Source: a virus
DNA: 30,777 nt
Virus record (IMG/VR): IMGVR_UViG_3300011251_000002
Coordinates: 1 to 30,777 of that record
Reading direction: 5' to 3' (one strand)
Below the pieces are notes generated by a model that saw nothing but the letters and a program-made list of their open reading frames with translations, did not search any database and was not told where the DNA came from. Of this stretch, positions 21,404 through 29,208 are shown piece after piece. Position 1 is the stretch's first letter. The number at the start of each line of letters is the position of its first letter. A program made the translations under genes and the position numbers.

Positions 21404-23257
21404 TTACTTTTTAACCTTCATTAGTTTCTGCTCCCAGTAGTGGCGACAATGGTAAGAAGTCTCTCCGTTTGGTCGTCTCCAAAACCCACCTCCTCTCATC
21501 CAAACGTTTCGATTAGCCTTAATTCCTAACTGTTGAATCTCATCAAGTTGCCAACTTTGACCAGCTTCGGTTAAGTCAACTAATCCAGCGCAGAAAGGTC
21601 TTGTAGTGGGAAGTTTAGAACCTCCCGAAACATCGGGTCTTTTTTCGTAAGTGTATCGAATCACAAACTCCTCTTCTACTGGTGGTATTTCTTCAAGCAA
21701 TCGTTCGCCTTCTTTGGTAATATTAACAACTCGTTGGCTAGAGTCTAGCACTTCGCCAATTTCCAACACAATAGCGTTTGCTTCATTAAGCACCTGAAGC
21801 CCAGCCATAACCCTCTCGATTGAAAGTTGTAACTGTTCTGCGATTGCTAAGAAAGGAGTGCTTGGGTTCTTCTTTAAGATGTCAAGGATAGCCGTATCAA
21901 TTGGGTTAACTTCAGCGAACCAATACTTACGGTTAAGTTCTTCGTGTAGACTTGCGGAGGTCTCAGATTCAAAGTTCAAAGCCTTACCGTTTCCGACTGG
22001 CTCATAATCTGTTGAGCCGCAGTTCTTGAAGTGTTCAATTAGTAACTCGTCCTCGTCTTTTGAAGTCTTAGCCGCTTCAAGTGGTTTTTCAAGTTTTGGA
22101 AGTCCGACCTTCTCGCGAATCTCTTCTTGAGTCATTACCGAAGTAACGGTAGCTTCTGAGAACTGCACCGAAATAGGCTCGGTATCTTGAATGTAAAGAC
22201 GGTTAGAAAGCCCTTGCAAAGAAGCTAGTTCGTTAAACACCCTTTCGATAAACTGTTGACGGTTGTTTATATAAGTATTCTGAAACAACTCAAACGAATC
22301 AACTAATTGATTTCTGCTCGTGAAGATTCCGTCCTCTTTAATTCCGAATAAAGCTGGGTCAGTGACTTGGTGTCCAGCGTAGATTTCACGTTGAACGGTC
22401 TTGTTTAGAATATCAAACCGCTTATCGAAGTCGTTTCCGTTTAGTTGCTGAATTTCAACTCCTCTATCTCGTGAGTCTGCGAAGTTTAGAACAATCGAGT
22501 TAGCGTTATTAGTCCCCGTAAACTTGTCCTTGATTTGTCGCTCTATTTCTTCTTGCTCCTCTGCCGTTGGTTCGCCATTGTAGAACGAAACAATCGTACC
22601 GCCAACAAAATTATTACGCACCGAACAAAGATGAAATTGGGCAATTTCTACATCGAGTTCAATGTAAGAAGTAGACCCTAGATAAGTCGGTAGTGGGTAG
22701 TATTTGCAGTCAGGCGAATAACCTTTAACGTAAAGTAGTTGTTTTCCGCTTGGTTCTTTCCAGTTAAACGCTTCAATCTTCTCAACGACCGGGTTGTGTT
22801 TGCTCCAGTCCTCCGAGTAGTAATAGCAAGAGCCGTCTTCGTTGCTACGGTAACGTGCAAAGTCAGCGTGATAAACTGCCGCTATCTTGTCGTTTAGTTG
22901 ATTGTAAACTATCTCTAAAGCGAAGCCGTTGTAAAGTTCGTAATCGAGTGCGACCTTCTCTAAGATGTCGTTTAGGCTCTCGTATTGGTTCGGGTGATTG
23001 ATGAACTCTTGCAACTTCGCAAGTCCCAACGTGTCCAATCCTTCAGCGTTAACCGCCCAACCTTGACCAACTACATAATCCTTTTTAGAGTTGATTATAG
23101 CGTGGTTCTTTGCGCTTCTGCGATAAAGGTCAAGAAGATATTCGGGATAGCGGTTCTTGTATTCGCCTTCGTCACCAAAGAGAATCCAATCTTTGCCCCT
23201 TGCCTCCTTGAAGGTTGGCACTTTCTGCGTACCGAAATTTAAAACTTTAAGAGCCAT
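21404..23257 (-). CDS. Portal protein with extra winged-helix and CRHxW C-terminal domains
   Basis: A 617-aa protein. Residues 1-390 form a portal: KNHAIINSKKDYVVGQGWAV, VALDYELYNGFALEIVY, GHQVTDPALFGI. Portals build the dodecameric ring for DNA entry. Residues ~452-520 look like a winged helix (TAILDILKKNPSTPFLAIAE and following). Residues ~552-612 (RPFCAGLVDL, VWMRGGGFWRRPNGETSYHC, RHYWEQKL) resemble a C-terminal domain usually seen on phage head morphogenesis proteins. The length exceeds usual portals of about 400-500 aa. It overlaps the upstream gene by 11 nt. Confidence 0.88.
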   Translation of the reverse strand: MALKVLNFGTQKVPTFKEARGKDWILFGDEGEYKNRYPEYLLDLYRRSAKNHAIINSKKDYVVGQGWAVNAEGLDTLGLAKLQEFINHPNQYESLNDILEKVALDYELYNGFALEIVYNQLNDKIAAVYHADFARYRSNEDGSCYYYSEDWSKHNPVVEKIEAFNWKEPSGKQLLYVKGYSPDCKYYPLPTYLGSTSYIELDVEIAQFHLCSVRNNFVGGTIVSFYNGEPTAEEQEEIERQIKDKFTGTNNANSIVLNFADSRDRGVEIQQLNGNDFDKRFDILNKTVQREIYAGHQVTDPALFGIKEDGIFTSRNQLVDSFELFQNTYINNRQQFIERVFNELASLQGLSNRLYIQDTEPISVQFSEATVTSVMTQEEIREKVGLPKLEKPLEAAKTSKDEDELLIEHFKNCGSTDYEPVGNGKALNFESETSASLHEELNRKYWFAEVNPIDTAILDILKKNPSTPFLAIAEQLQLSIERVMAGLQVLNEANAIVLEIGEVLDSSQRVVNITKEGERLLEEIPPVEEEFVIRYTYEKRPDVSGGSKLPTTRPFCAGLVDLTEAGQSWQLDEIQQLGIKANRNVWMRGGGFWRRPNGETSYHCRHYWEQKLMKVKK

Positions 23258-23633
23258 ACACTACATAATTAGAGTTACCGCCTGAGTAGCTTGTAACTGG
23301 TGTGGTTGTTCCCGTAACCTTTACGATTCCGCTTTCTAATTCAACCAATCCCGTAGGGTCTAAGTTAGAACTTGAGACGTTCGCGTAAACATAGTAACGC
23401 CATTGTCCTTCTGTGGTCATTTCCACTTGAGCGTTTAAGTTGTCGGGGCTTGTTTGTTCTGTTATCGTGAACCTATTGTATCTATTAGGGAAAGCACTTG
23501 AATCCGTTGCAATGCAATATTCTACCGCTTCGGTGTTATCGCTTTGGAACTTGAACAAGTAGTAAGTAGCCGTCCCTCTTTCCTTTAGAGTTAAAGCAAC
23601 CACGTTCGCGCTATTTCTTACGATGTTAATCAA
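23247..23633 (-). CDS. Virion-associated hypothetical protein (128 aa)
   Basis: A 128-aa beta-sandwich-like protein: MINIVRNSANVVALTLKERG, YYLFKFQSDNTEAVEYCIA, GQWRYYVYANVSSSNLDPTG, then a Gly/Ser-rich end (SYSGGNSNYVVYGS). Similar proteins are found among structural genes of flavobacterial phages. Overlap of 4 nt with the preceding gene and 11 nt with the portal gene suggests co-translation. Confidence 0.65.
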   Translation of the reverse strand: MINIVRNSANVVALTLKERGTATYYLFKFQSDNTEAVEYCIATDSSAFPNRYNRFTITEQTSPDNLNAQVEMTTEGQWRYYVYANVSSSNLDPTGLVELESGIVKVTGTTTPVTSYSGGNSNYVVYGS

Positions 23634-24082
23634 ACTGCAAAGACAACAAATTCGATGTCTACGTCAGCCGTGTCAGCTTGTGCGCTAATGTCGTCAATGT
23701 CAACGAAAGCACTAAACGCACTTGCAGTTGCATCAACGTCCATAGAACCCGTTGAAAGCATAAAGGTAGCACCAGCATCAACTTTAACGTCTGCCGTTTC
23801 TGCTCCCGACTTCTTGAACCTTACTCTAATAAAGTTAGTATCGTCAAGGTTTGTAATTCTAATGTAACGAATTGCAGACCGTACAAACTTCCCTCTTCCG
23901 TTAGCTGAGTTTAATTCAATAAGGTCAATCTCTCCTGAAGATGCTACGGTCATAACCCTACGGTCTGCCTCTGCCACGTTGGTAATTGTGCGAGTATGTG
24001 AGCCTCCTCTATCTACGTTTGCGAGCGTTAGAGATTCTACGATTTGTACAGTTGCCGTTGCGGCAGTTACGGTTGAAGCCAT
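23630..24082 (-). CDS. Virion structural protein (150 aa)
   Basis: The start at ATG 24082 (MASTVTAATATVQIVESLTL) is chosen because the longer in-frame start at 24145 would translate through the intrinsic terminator. The product is beta-rich with YIRITNLDDTNFIRVRFKKS and a repetitive acidic end (DIDDISAQADTADVDIEF). The 'IRITNLDDTNF.R.RF' block occurs in small virion proteins of marine phages. A capsid-decoration or tail role is possible. Confidence 0.7.
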   Translation of the reverse strand: MASTVTAATATVQIVESLTLANVDRGGSHTRTITNVAEADRRVMTVASSGEIDLIELNSANGRGKFVRSAIRYIRITNLDDTNFIRVRFKKSGAETADVKVDAGATFMLSTGSMDVDATASAFSAFVDIDDISAQADTADVDIEFVVFAV

Positions 24083-24127
24083 TGTGTTTTTATATAGATA
24101 GCAAAATGTTGTTTTTGTGCCATCTGT

Positions 24128-24162
24128 AAAAAAAGAAACCCTCACCGAATGGCAAGGGTCTC
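24128..24162 (-). terminator. Rho-independent terminator
   Basis: The minus-strand stem GAGACCCT (24162-24155) pairs with AGGGTTTC (24142-24135) with one G-U pair, and an inner GCC/GGT extends it around the ATTC loop. Seven T follow (24134-24128). It lies between the tail-tube candidate stop and the next start. Confidence 0.85.
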
Positions 24163-24212
24163 TAAACAGAACTAAGAAAGAACTCCCGAAAGAGAGTGTA
24201 AAGATAGTTAAA

Positions 24213-24749
24213 TTATGCTTGTACGGTACTTGTTACCAAATCAACTTCTGCTTGAGCAATAGACAAGACTGGTTCTTTTTCCATTCCTGAAAGTGTTAAA
24301 CTGTAACCGCTTAAATCGCCAAATGCAGTCCCCGTTGCTGAAGTACCAGCGTTTAATTCAAGACCATTGTCATAACCAGCAACCCAGTAAGAGCCATCAT
24401 TGCCTTCAACGATAGCCACAAGCCTTTGTTGAGCAAGAACTTTAATCTCGTTTCTTTTGGTAACGTCCAACTTTGATAGAACGATTACAACTTCAGGAGT
24501 GTAATAAACAGTTCCATTTTGTGAAGAACCGTTAATCGTTTCCGTTAGTGAAGATGTTTCTTTGAGTTGGTCGTATTTGAAGAACTCAAGAGCCGCAGAA
24601 CCAAAGCCAGTAATTGCACCAGCCGCAACCGTTGCCGCCATTGCTTCGTAATCTTCAAGACTTCCCAATCTAACGCTCTTCACTCCGCCAACTGCATCGC
24701 GGCAGTCAAGGTCAAAACCCGTAGTTAATGCACAAGAAGTATATGCCAT
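24213..24749 (-). CDS. Major tail tube protein candidate (178 aa)
   Basis: A 178-aa beta-rich protein: MAYTSCALTTGFDLDCRDAV, VYYTPEVVIVLSKLDVTKRN, GSYWVAGYDNGLELNAGTSA, FGDLSGYSLTLSGMEKEP. The 'G.AFGDL.GY.LTLSG.E' ending is recurrent in tail or structural proteins of flavobacterial siphophages. It lies right after the capsid gene and before a strong terminator, in the unit expected to be most abundant, which fits a tube subunit. Another virion role is possible. Confidence 0.55.
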   Translation of the reverse strand: MAYTSCALTTGFDLDCRDAVGGVKSVRLGSLEDYEAMAATVAAGAITGFGSAALEFFKYDQLKETSSLTETINGSSQNGTVYYTPEVVIVLSKLDVTKRNEIKVLAQQRLVAIVEGNDGSYWVAGYDNGLELNAGTSATGTAFGDLSGYSLTLSGMEKEPVLSIAQAEVDLVTSTVQA

Positions 24750-24771
24750 TTTGTTTTTGTTTTAGAGTGAA

Positions 24772-24791
24772 GGGGCGACCGAAGCCGCCCC
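24772..24791 (-). terminator. Strong UUCG stem-loop after the capsid gene
   Basis: The minus-strand GGGGCGGC (24791-24784), loop TTCG, and GTCGCCCC (24779-24772) form an 8-bp stem with one G-U pair capped by the very stable C(UUCG)G tetraloop. There is no following T tract, so it may act as a partial terminator or mRNA 3' end stabiliser. Confidence 0.55.
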
Positions 24792-24797
24792 GTTAAA

Positions 24798-25748
24798 TTA
24801 AATTGCTACTTTACCAACTTGGTCAGGGTAAGCAAACTGCGTTCCCATTGTGAACTCTATTGCAACACGGTACTTTCTGTCGTCTTGCGAATACCAGCTT
24901 TCGATTTTGCTTGAATCTGCATCCAAATCTACGCCCAAGAAAGCGTTACTCATAGACATTCCGTAAGCCGCGTTAAATCCTTCAAGACCACCAACACCAA
25001 CTACTTCGATGTTTGTTCCCGGGAAGATAAGTCTCAACGGGTCGAAGTCTGAAGTGTAGTTATTAAGTTGACCACCAGCTGAAGAAAGACCGTTACCGTT
25101 CATCAAAGCCGCTGCAAGAGTTCTGAATTTATCAGTTCCCAAGAATATTTTAAAATCTGACTGAGCGACTGCCGCGCTTGGAGTTTCAACGTAGATTCTT
25201 TCAATTGCTTCTAAGATGTTTGAGATGCTCAAACCAGTAGTAAGCGGTGTTGGGAAAGAACCCGTTGCCGCATTGCAATCAGTAAAAGAAGCCGTTGGGA
25301 TAAGAAGTCCGTCAAACATTCCTAAGTTACCAGCCGCTCCAAAGTTACCGCCCCAAATTACCTTCTCTATCTCGTCTTGAACTTTCTCAACAAGGTAGTT
25401 AGCGAACTGCTCCTCGAAAGGCAAAGCCTCTTGGTGCGTTCCCGATGGCATCTGTGTTCTCCAATAATAAGCGTTCAAATCTTTTGGACAAAATTCCAAG
25501 TTGATTTTTACTAGCTTTGCATCAATTTCACGTTGAGTCAAGTCAACATCACCTGAAGCATTCCAAGCACATCCTGAGCCATCTTGCATAACAACGTCAA
25601 CATCAAGTAGGTTGATTTTTGTCTTGCCTTTCACTCCGATTTGAGGTGTAAGCATAGAAGCCGTTCTTCCTCCGATAAGACTCTTCGTCACCATCGGGAA
25701 GTTTTGCTCGTCAATATAGGCGGTTAGCCCGGTTAAATCTAAAGCCAT
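24798..25748 (-). CDS. Major capsid protein
   Basis: A 316-aa protein with MALDLTGLTAYIDEQNFPMV, NLLDVDVVMQDGSGCAWNAS, DLTQREIDAKLVKINLEFCP, then YLVEKVQDEIEKVIWGG and KFRTLAAALMNGNG. The size, spacing after a protease and scaffold-like gene and the overall pattern fit a HK97-fold major capsid protein of Bacteroidota phages. The leader is AT-rich with three near-repeats of AAACTTATA, a likely strong translation region. Confidence 0.85.
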   Translation of the reverse strand: MALDLTGLTAYIDEQNFPMVTKSLIGGRTASMLTPQIGVKGKTKINLLDVDVVMQDGSGCAWNASGDVDLTQREIDAKLVKINLEFCPKDLNAYYWRTQMPSGTHQEALPFEEQFANYLVEKVQDEIEKVIWGGNFGAAGNLGMFDGLLIPTASFTDCNAATGSFPTPLTTGLSISNILEAIERIYVETPSAAVAQSDFKIFLGTDKFRTLAAALMNGNGLSSAGGQLNNYTSDFDPLRLIFPGTNIEVVGVGGLEGFNAAYGMSMSNAFLGVDLDADSSKIESWYSQDDRKYRVAIEFTMGTQFAYPDQVGKVAI

Positions 25749-25775
25749 TTTTTAAAGTTTTATAAGTTTATAAGT

Positions 25776-26375
25776 TTATTTTTTTGATTCTTTCATTACT
25801 GCGCTAATCTTAGCCGCAAGTTCTGAGTAGTCAGTTCCTTTATTAAAAGGATTAGCAACTTTCTTAGAAGGTGCTTCCTTTGGAGTAGCCGCCATCTTCT
25901 CAACGATGTCTGTCATAAGACTAACCGCTTTTTCAATGTCGCTTACTTTGTCATTCTTTGCGAATGAAGCCGCATCAATCTCTGACTTGATAAGGTTAGA
26001 AACTGCTCCCAAGATGTCCTCTTTAAAAGAGTCAGCATCAAACGCTGGAACTTCTGCGCTCATCTCTTCCTCTTTTTCTTCGTCTTTTGCTTCTTCTTCA
26101 ACCTCTTCAGCTTCAGGCTCAAGAACTTCAACGATAACGCCCTCTTCTGTTCTTACGATTTCACCGCTTTCGAGTTCGTGTTGCCCGTCAGGTGCAGCGA
26201 CAATCTCGCCATCTTCGCCAACTACTGACAAAGCCGCTCCGATTTCTAAAGACTCGTAACGAATAATAGTTCCGTCAACAAGTTTAGCATCAACGAAAGC
26301 CTCTTCGGTTGTCTCGCTAAAAAGAAGTTTTTTGATTTCGGGAAGTTTTGCCCCGACGATTTCTGAAATGTTCAT
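25776..26375 (-). CDS. Acidic scaffold-like protein (199 aa)
   Basis: A 199-aa protein with an N-terminal ~80-residue beta-rich domain (LFSETTEEAFVDAKLVDGTI), a Glu-rich central stretch (EPEAEEVEEEAKDEEKEEEM, 85-105) and a C-terminal helical part (FKEDILGAVSNLIKSEIDAA and AATPKEAPSKKVANPF). Acidic and coiled content together with its place directly upstream of the capsid gene indicate a scaffold that guides prohead assembly. The basic C-terminus may contact capsid subunits, as in other scaffolds. Confidence 0.65.
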   Translation of the reverse strand: MNISEIVGAKLPEIKKLLFSETTEEAFVDAKLVDGTIIRYESLEIGAALSVVGEDGEIVAAPDGQHELESGEIVRTEEGVIVEVLEPEAEEVEEEAKDEEKEEEMSAEVPAFDADSFKEDILGAVSNLIKSEIDAASFAKNDKVSDIEKAVSLMTDIVEKMAATPKEAPSKKVANPFNKGTDYSELAAKISAVMKESKK

Positions 26376-26388
26376 AGGTTGCTTTTAT

Positions 26389-26411
26389 TGTAAATAGCTA
26401 TTCTTTTGAAT
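26389..26411. promoter_or_regulatory. Divergent control region with third copy of the palindrome
   Basis: ATTCTTTTGAAT at 26400-26411 is the same 12-bp inverted repeat found in the two early promoters. It lies between the minus-strand scaffold gene (start 26375) and the plus-strand nuclease-like gene (start 26440). The downstream minus-strand TATTTACA (26396-26389) is only a weak match to TAnnTTTG. On the plus strand TTG at 26406-26408 lies 20 nt before TATCTTG. Confidence 0.45.
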
Positions 26412-26439
26412 TGTGCCACTTAGATTCGTATCTTGTATT

Positions 26440-26922
26440 ATGGTTGAGATAATTATAAGCGAAGAGCAAAGAAAAAGAGCGCAAGAACTTTACGACTTTG
26501 ACGAGTTGAACAACTCAATAAGTAAAGGCTGGAGTAACAAATTCGGGGCAATCGGTGAAGTAATAACTGCCGACTATTTTAAAGAAAGAAAGCGGTCTGT
26601 TAATACCAATTCAACTTACGATTTCGACCTGATAGTTGACGGTCATAAAATAGATGTGAAGTCTAAACAAACCAACGTAAAGCCGCAACCTCATTATTTA
26701 GCAACGGTAGCCAATTTTAACACTACTCAACAATGCAACTTTTATCTATTCACTCGAATACTTAAAGACCTATCTAAAGGTTGGTTGATTGGCTATATTA
26801 ACCCGGTCAAGTTTTACGAACTTGCAGACTTTGTAAACAAAGGAGACCTAGACGTTAACGGTTGGGTGTTTAAAGCCGACTGTTATAACCTACAAATTAA
26901 AGACCTTAACCCTTTATTTTAG
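26440..26922 (+). CDS. PD-(D/E)XK-like nuclease, the only plus-strand gene
   Basis: The ATG at 26440 gives 160 aa; a GTG nine codons upstream is possible. The core reads KFGAIGEVITADYF with E40, then YDFDLIVDGHKIDVKSK with D63, D72 and K74. This fits the E ... D-x8-D-x-K pattern of PD-(D/E)XK nucleases. A C-terminal Trp/Asn-rich half (SKGWLIGYINPVKFYELADF) is unassigned. It interrupts the head operon between protease and scaffold genes and converges with the protease gene, overlapping by 9 nt. I infer a moron or homing-like nuclease; no defence partner is visible. Confidence 0.7.
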   Translation: MVEIIISEEQRKRAQELYDFDELNNSISKGWSNKFGAIGEVITADYFKERKRSVNTNSTYDFDLIVDGHKIDVKSKQTNVKPQPHYLATVANFNTTQQCNFYLFTRILKDLSKGWLIGYINPVKFYELADFVNKGDLDVNGWVFKADCYNLQIKDLNPLF

Positions 26923-27471
26923 AGCCTTCTCAATCTCCTCAATAATCATTTTGTCAACGTCCATTTGTCGAGACTCGCTGAACACGCCCTCAACGCTGAA
27001 GCCGTTAAAGGTGCCGTCTTTAACTTGAGCCCAAACATCATCGTTATCAACTTTGTAAGATACGAACCAGCTTCCGTTCGGTGCTTTGTCGAAACCTTTA
27101 GGAGTTGGCTTTGTATCGTCAATTAAAAAAGACTCAAACATAAACACGCCATCAACCTCAGTCTCGTGGTCTAAGTTGGTTGCGTTTGTCTTGCCTTCCT
27201 TCATAAACTTGTAGGCAATCTTCCTAATCGAGTCTGAGTCAAACACAACGTAATACTCCCGTTCGTCCTCGTCCTTTCGGTAAATTGGATAGTCGGCTAC
27301 CATAGCCATTCCGCTAACGATTCTCTTCTCTTCGTTTAGAGCAAACTTTTGTTTTTTATTGAACGCCATCCAGTTACGCTCTATGGCTGGACGGTCAACT
27401 AATGAGATTGCATCTAGACCCGTATCGTGGTCGTCATCAATTGTAAGGTATATTACTGGTAATTTTTCCAT
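26914..27471 (-). CDS. XkdF-like prohead protease
   Basis: A 185-aa protein. AISLVDRPAIERNWMAF opens it, then RIVSGMAMVADYPIYRKD, IRKIAYKFMKEGKTNATNLD with H102, FESFLIDDTKPTPKGF, and DGTFNGFSVEGVF with S159. The order matches XkdF-like (S78-related) serine proteases that mature phage capsids, with H102 and S159 as the likely catalytic pair. It shares one base with the tape measure stop and converges with the plus-strand gene. Confidence 0.8.
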   Translation of the reverse strand: MEKLPVIYLTIDDDHDTGLDAISLVDRPAIERNWMAFNKKQKFALNEEKRIVSGMAMVADYPIYRKDEDEREYYVVFDSDSIRKIAYKFMKEGKTNATNLDHETEVDGVFMFESFLIDDTKPTPKGFDKAPNGSWFVSYKVDNDDVWAQVKDGTFNGFSVEGVFSESRQMDVDKMIIEEIEKALK

Positions 27472-29207
27472 TATCCGAAATTTGCTTGTGATTCTATTTG
27501 GTTTACGTTATTCTGATTTCCAGTTACTTCTGTCTCCACCACGAACGCCTGAATTGGTGCGAGGTTCGCTTGGTCAACCCCTCCGAGTTCTGTCGTTCCT
27601 GAAGTTGCTTGTTGAACTGCTGGGGCAGATGTTACTTGTGGTGCTTGTGGTGGTTGTGCCGTTGCGCCCCCAACGTCCGCACTATTCAAAGTAGTAACTG
27701 CCGAAGCAATACCAGCGACAACTGCCGCAACTCCCGTAGCAATAGCCACAAGGTTACCCGGATAAGGTACACTCTGCGCTTGAGCAATCGCCCCGACTAT
27801 TGCCTTTGCCGTATCAATTGCAATTTGAGCAACTGCAAGAGTTTTCTGAAGTGCAACCGCCTCCTTTGAGTTTTTGCCACTTGCCGATACAAGCTGGTCA
27901 ATCGCTCCGAGAATAGAACCAGCCGCAGAAAGACCGTCTTGTCTAAGTTTTTTCTTGTCCTCCTCCGCTTTCTTTACATCGGCAACCGCCTTGTCCTCAA
28001 GTTCTTTTTTCTTCTTGGCTTGTTCTTCAAGTGCTGCAAGTTCTTTGTCTCTAAACTCTTGTCGGATAGCACCTATTTCTTGGTCGGCTATTGCTTCAAT
28101 GTTCTTACGCAACTCAACTTCAGCAATAGAATCGCCTTCAATTTGCGCTAACTTATTAGCAAGTGCAAGTTCTGCCTCCGCAACCTTTCTTTGTTCTTCA
28201 TCTTGGATTAAAGCAATTCTTGAATCTTTAAGTTGTTCAAGGATTTCAAGTTCTTTTTTGTTTGCTTCCTCAAGTCTTTTCTGTTCGTCCGTTGCTCTTT
28301 TTTGCCTTTCCGTTTCAATCTCTCGCTCAAGGCTATTAAGTTCGGTCTTTAATCTTCTGTTAAGGTTCAAAGAAGAGAGTTGGACTTGTGCAACCTTTGC
28401 CTCTTGGTCGGCAATCGCTTGAAGTGTTGCCTCGTCTGATTCGTTTAACTTCGCTTGTTCTTGCATAATGCGAAGTTTCTCCTCTTCGTTTGCAAGTTCT
28501 CTTGTAGCCAAATCACCCTCAAGTGCAGCCGCTTCTTTTAGTTTTGCGACCCTTTCTTCTGCGGATTTTGTTTCGTCTTCTGCCGCAAGTCTTGCCTCCG
28601 CAACAACCTTTAGGGTCTTTGCTCTTTCGACTGCAAGTTCTCGTTCTTGAACCTTCACTTTGTTCATTGCTCTTTCTAAAGCAATTGCCGCCTCTACGTC
28701 CTTTTTAATCTCGTCACCTAATCCAGTAAAACTATTTTTTAGAGTATCAACCGCCCCCGAAAAATCACCTTTGAAAAACTGAACAAACGACTCTCCAAGT
28801 CCGACCATTACGTCCTTAACTACTCCAATAGCCGCACCAACTGCCGCCATTGCAATTCTAAGTTTTTGCGCTCCTCGTTCCGTTTCCGTGAAGTAAGCTA
28901 TTAAAGAACCAACCACAACAACCAAAGCACCTATACCAGTCGCTATTAAAGCACCTCGTAAAGTTTTGAGCGCAACAATCCCTTTTTTTATTCCTCCGAC
29001 CATAGACTGAAACGCTCCAGCCGCTCGTCCTACTGGTCCGGGTAAGGCAGATGCTTGTTTTGTAGCCGCATCAAACCCCCCTTTAATTTGGTCGGTAGAT
29101 TTCTTTGCTTGTTTCTCAACGCCTTTAAGTTCGGTCTTGACCTTTCCTAGATTCTTGTCAGCACCTTCTACTTTAACGTCTACCTCTATCGCAACCTTTG
29201 TAGCCAT
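27471..29207 (-). CDS. Tape measure protein (578 aa)
   Basis: The N-terminus (KVAIEVDVKVEGADKNLGKV and KGVEKQAKKS) is typical of tape measures. Hydrophobic segments lie at ~86-108 (LIATGIGALVVVVGSLIAYF) and ~480-515 (LVAIATGVAAVVAGIASAV). Between them is a long Ala/Glu/Lys coiled coil (~165-440). The end is Pro/Gln-rich. The tape measure fixes tail length; at about 0.15 nm per residue this predicts a tail near 85-90 nm. It ends where the protease gene starts (TAATG). Confidence 0.88.
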   Translation of the reverse strand: MATKVAIEVDVKVEGADKNLGKVKTELKGVEKQAKKSTDQIKGGFDAATKQASALPGPVGRAAGAFQSMVGGIKKGIVALKTLRGALIATGIGALVVVVGSLIAYFTETERGAQKLRIAMAAVGAAIGVVKDVMVGLGESFVQFFKGDFSGAVDTLKNSFTGLGDEIKKDVEAAIALERAMNKVKVQERELAVERAKTLKVVAEARLAAEDETKSAEERVAKLKEAAALEGDLATRELANEEEKLRIMQEQAKLNESDEATLQAIADQEAKVAQVQLSSLNLNRRLKTELNSLEREIETERQKRATDEQKRLEEANKKELEILEQLKDSRIALIQDEEQRKVAEAELALANKLAQIEGDSIAEVELRKNIEAIADQEIGAIRQEFRDKELAALEEQAKKKKELEDKAVADVKKAEEDKKKLRQDGLSAAGSILGAIDQLVSASGKNSKEAVALQKTLAVAQIAIDTAKAIVGAIAQAQSVPYPGNLVAIATGVAAVVAGIASAVTTLNSADVGGATAQPPQAPQVTSAPAVQQATSGTTELGGVDQANLAPIQAFVVETEVTGNQNNVNQIESQANFG

Positions 29208-29208
29208 A

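Noticed and set aside
24083-24145. Upstream start for the 150-aa structural protein
   Set aside because: The extension would translate the terminator hairpin and its T tract; the ATG at 24082 is better placed.
25906-26259. 117-codon plus-strand open frame, Ser-rich
   Set aside because: Antisense to the acidic scaffold-like gene; low-complexity Ser runs mirror Glu/Ala codons.
27874-28422. 182-codon plus-strand open frame, very Ser-rich
   Set aside because: It is antisense to the tape measure coiled coil; Ser/Leu-rich composition is what the complement of Ala/Glu/Lys-rich coding DNA gives.
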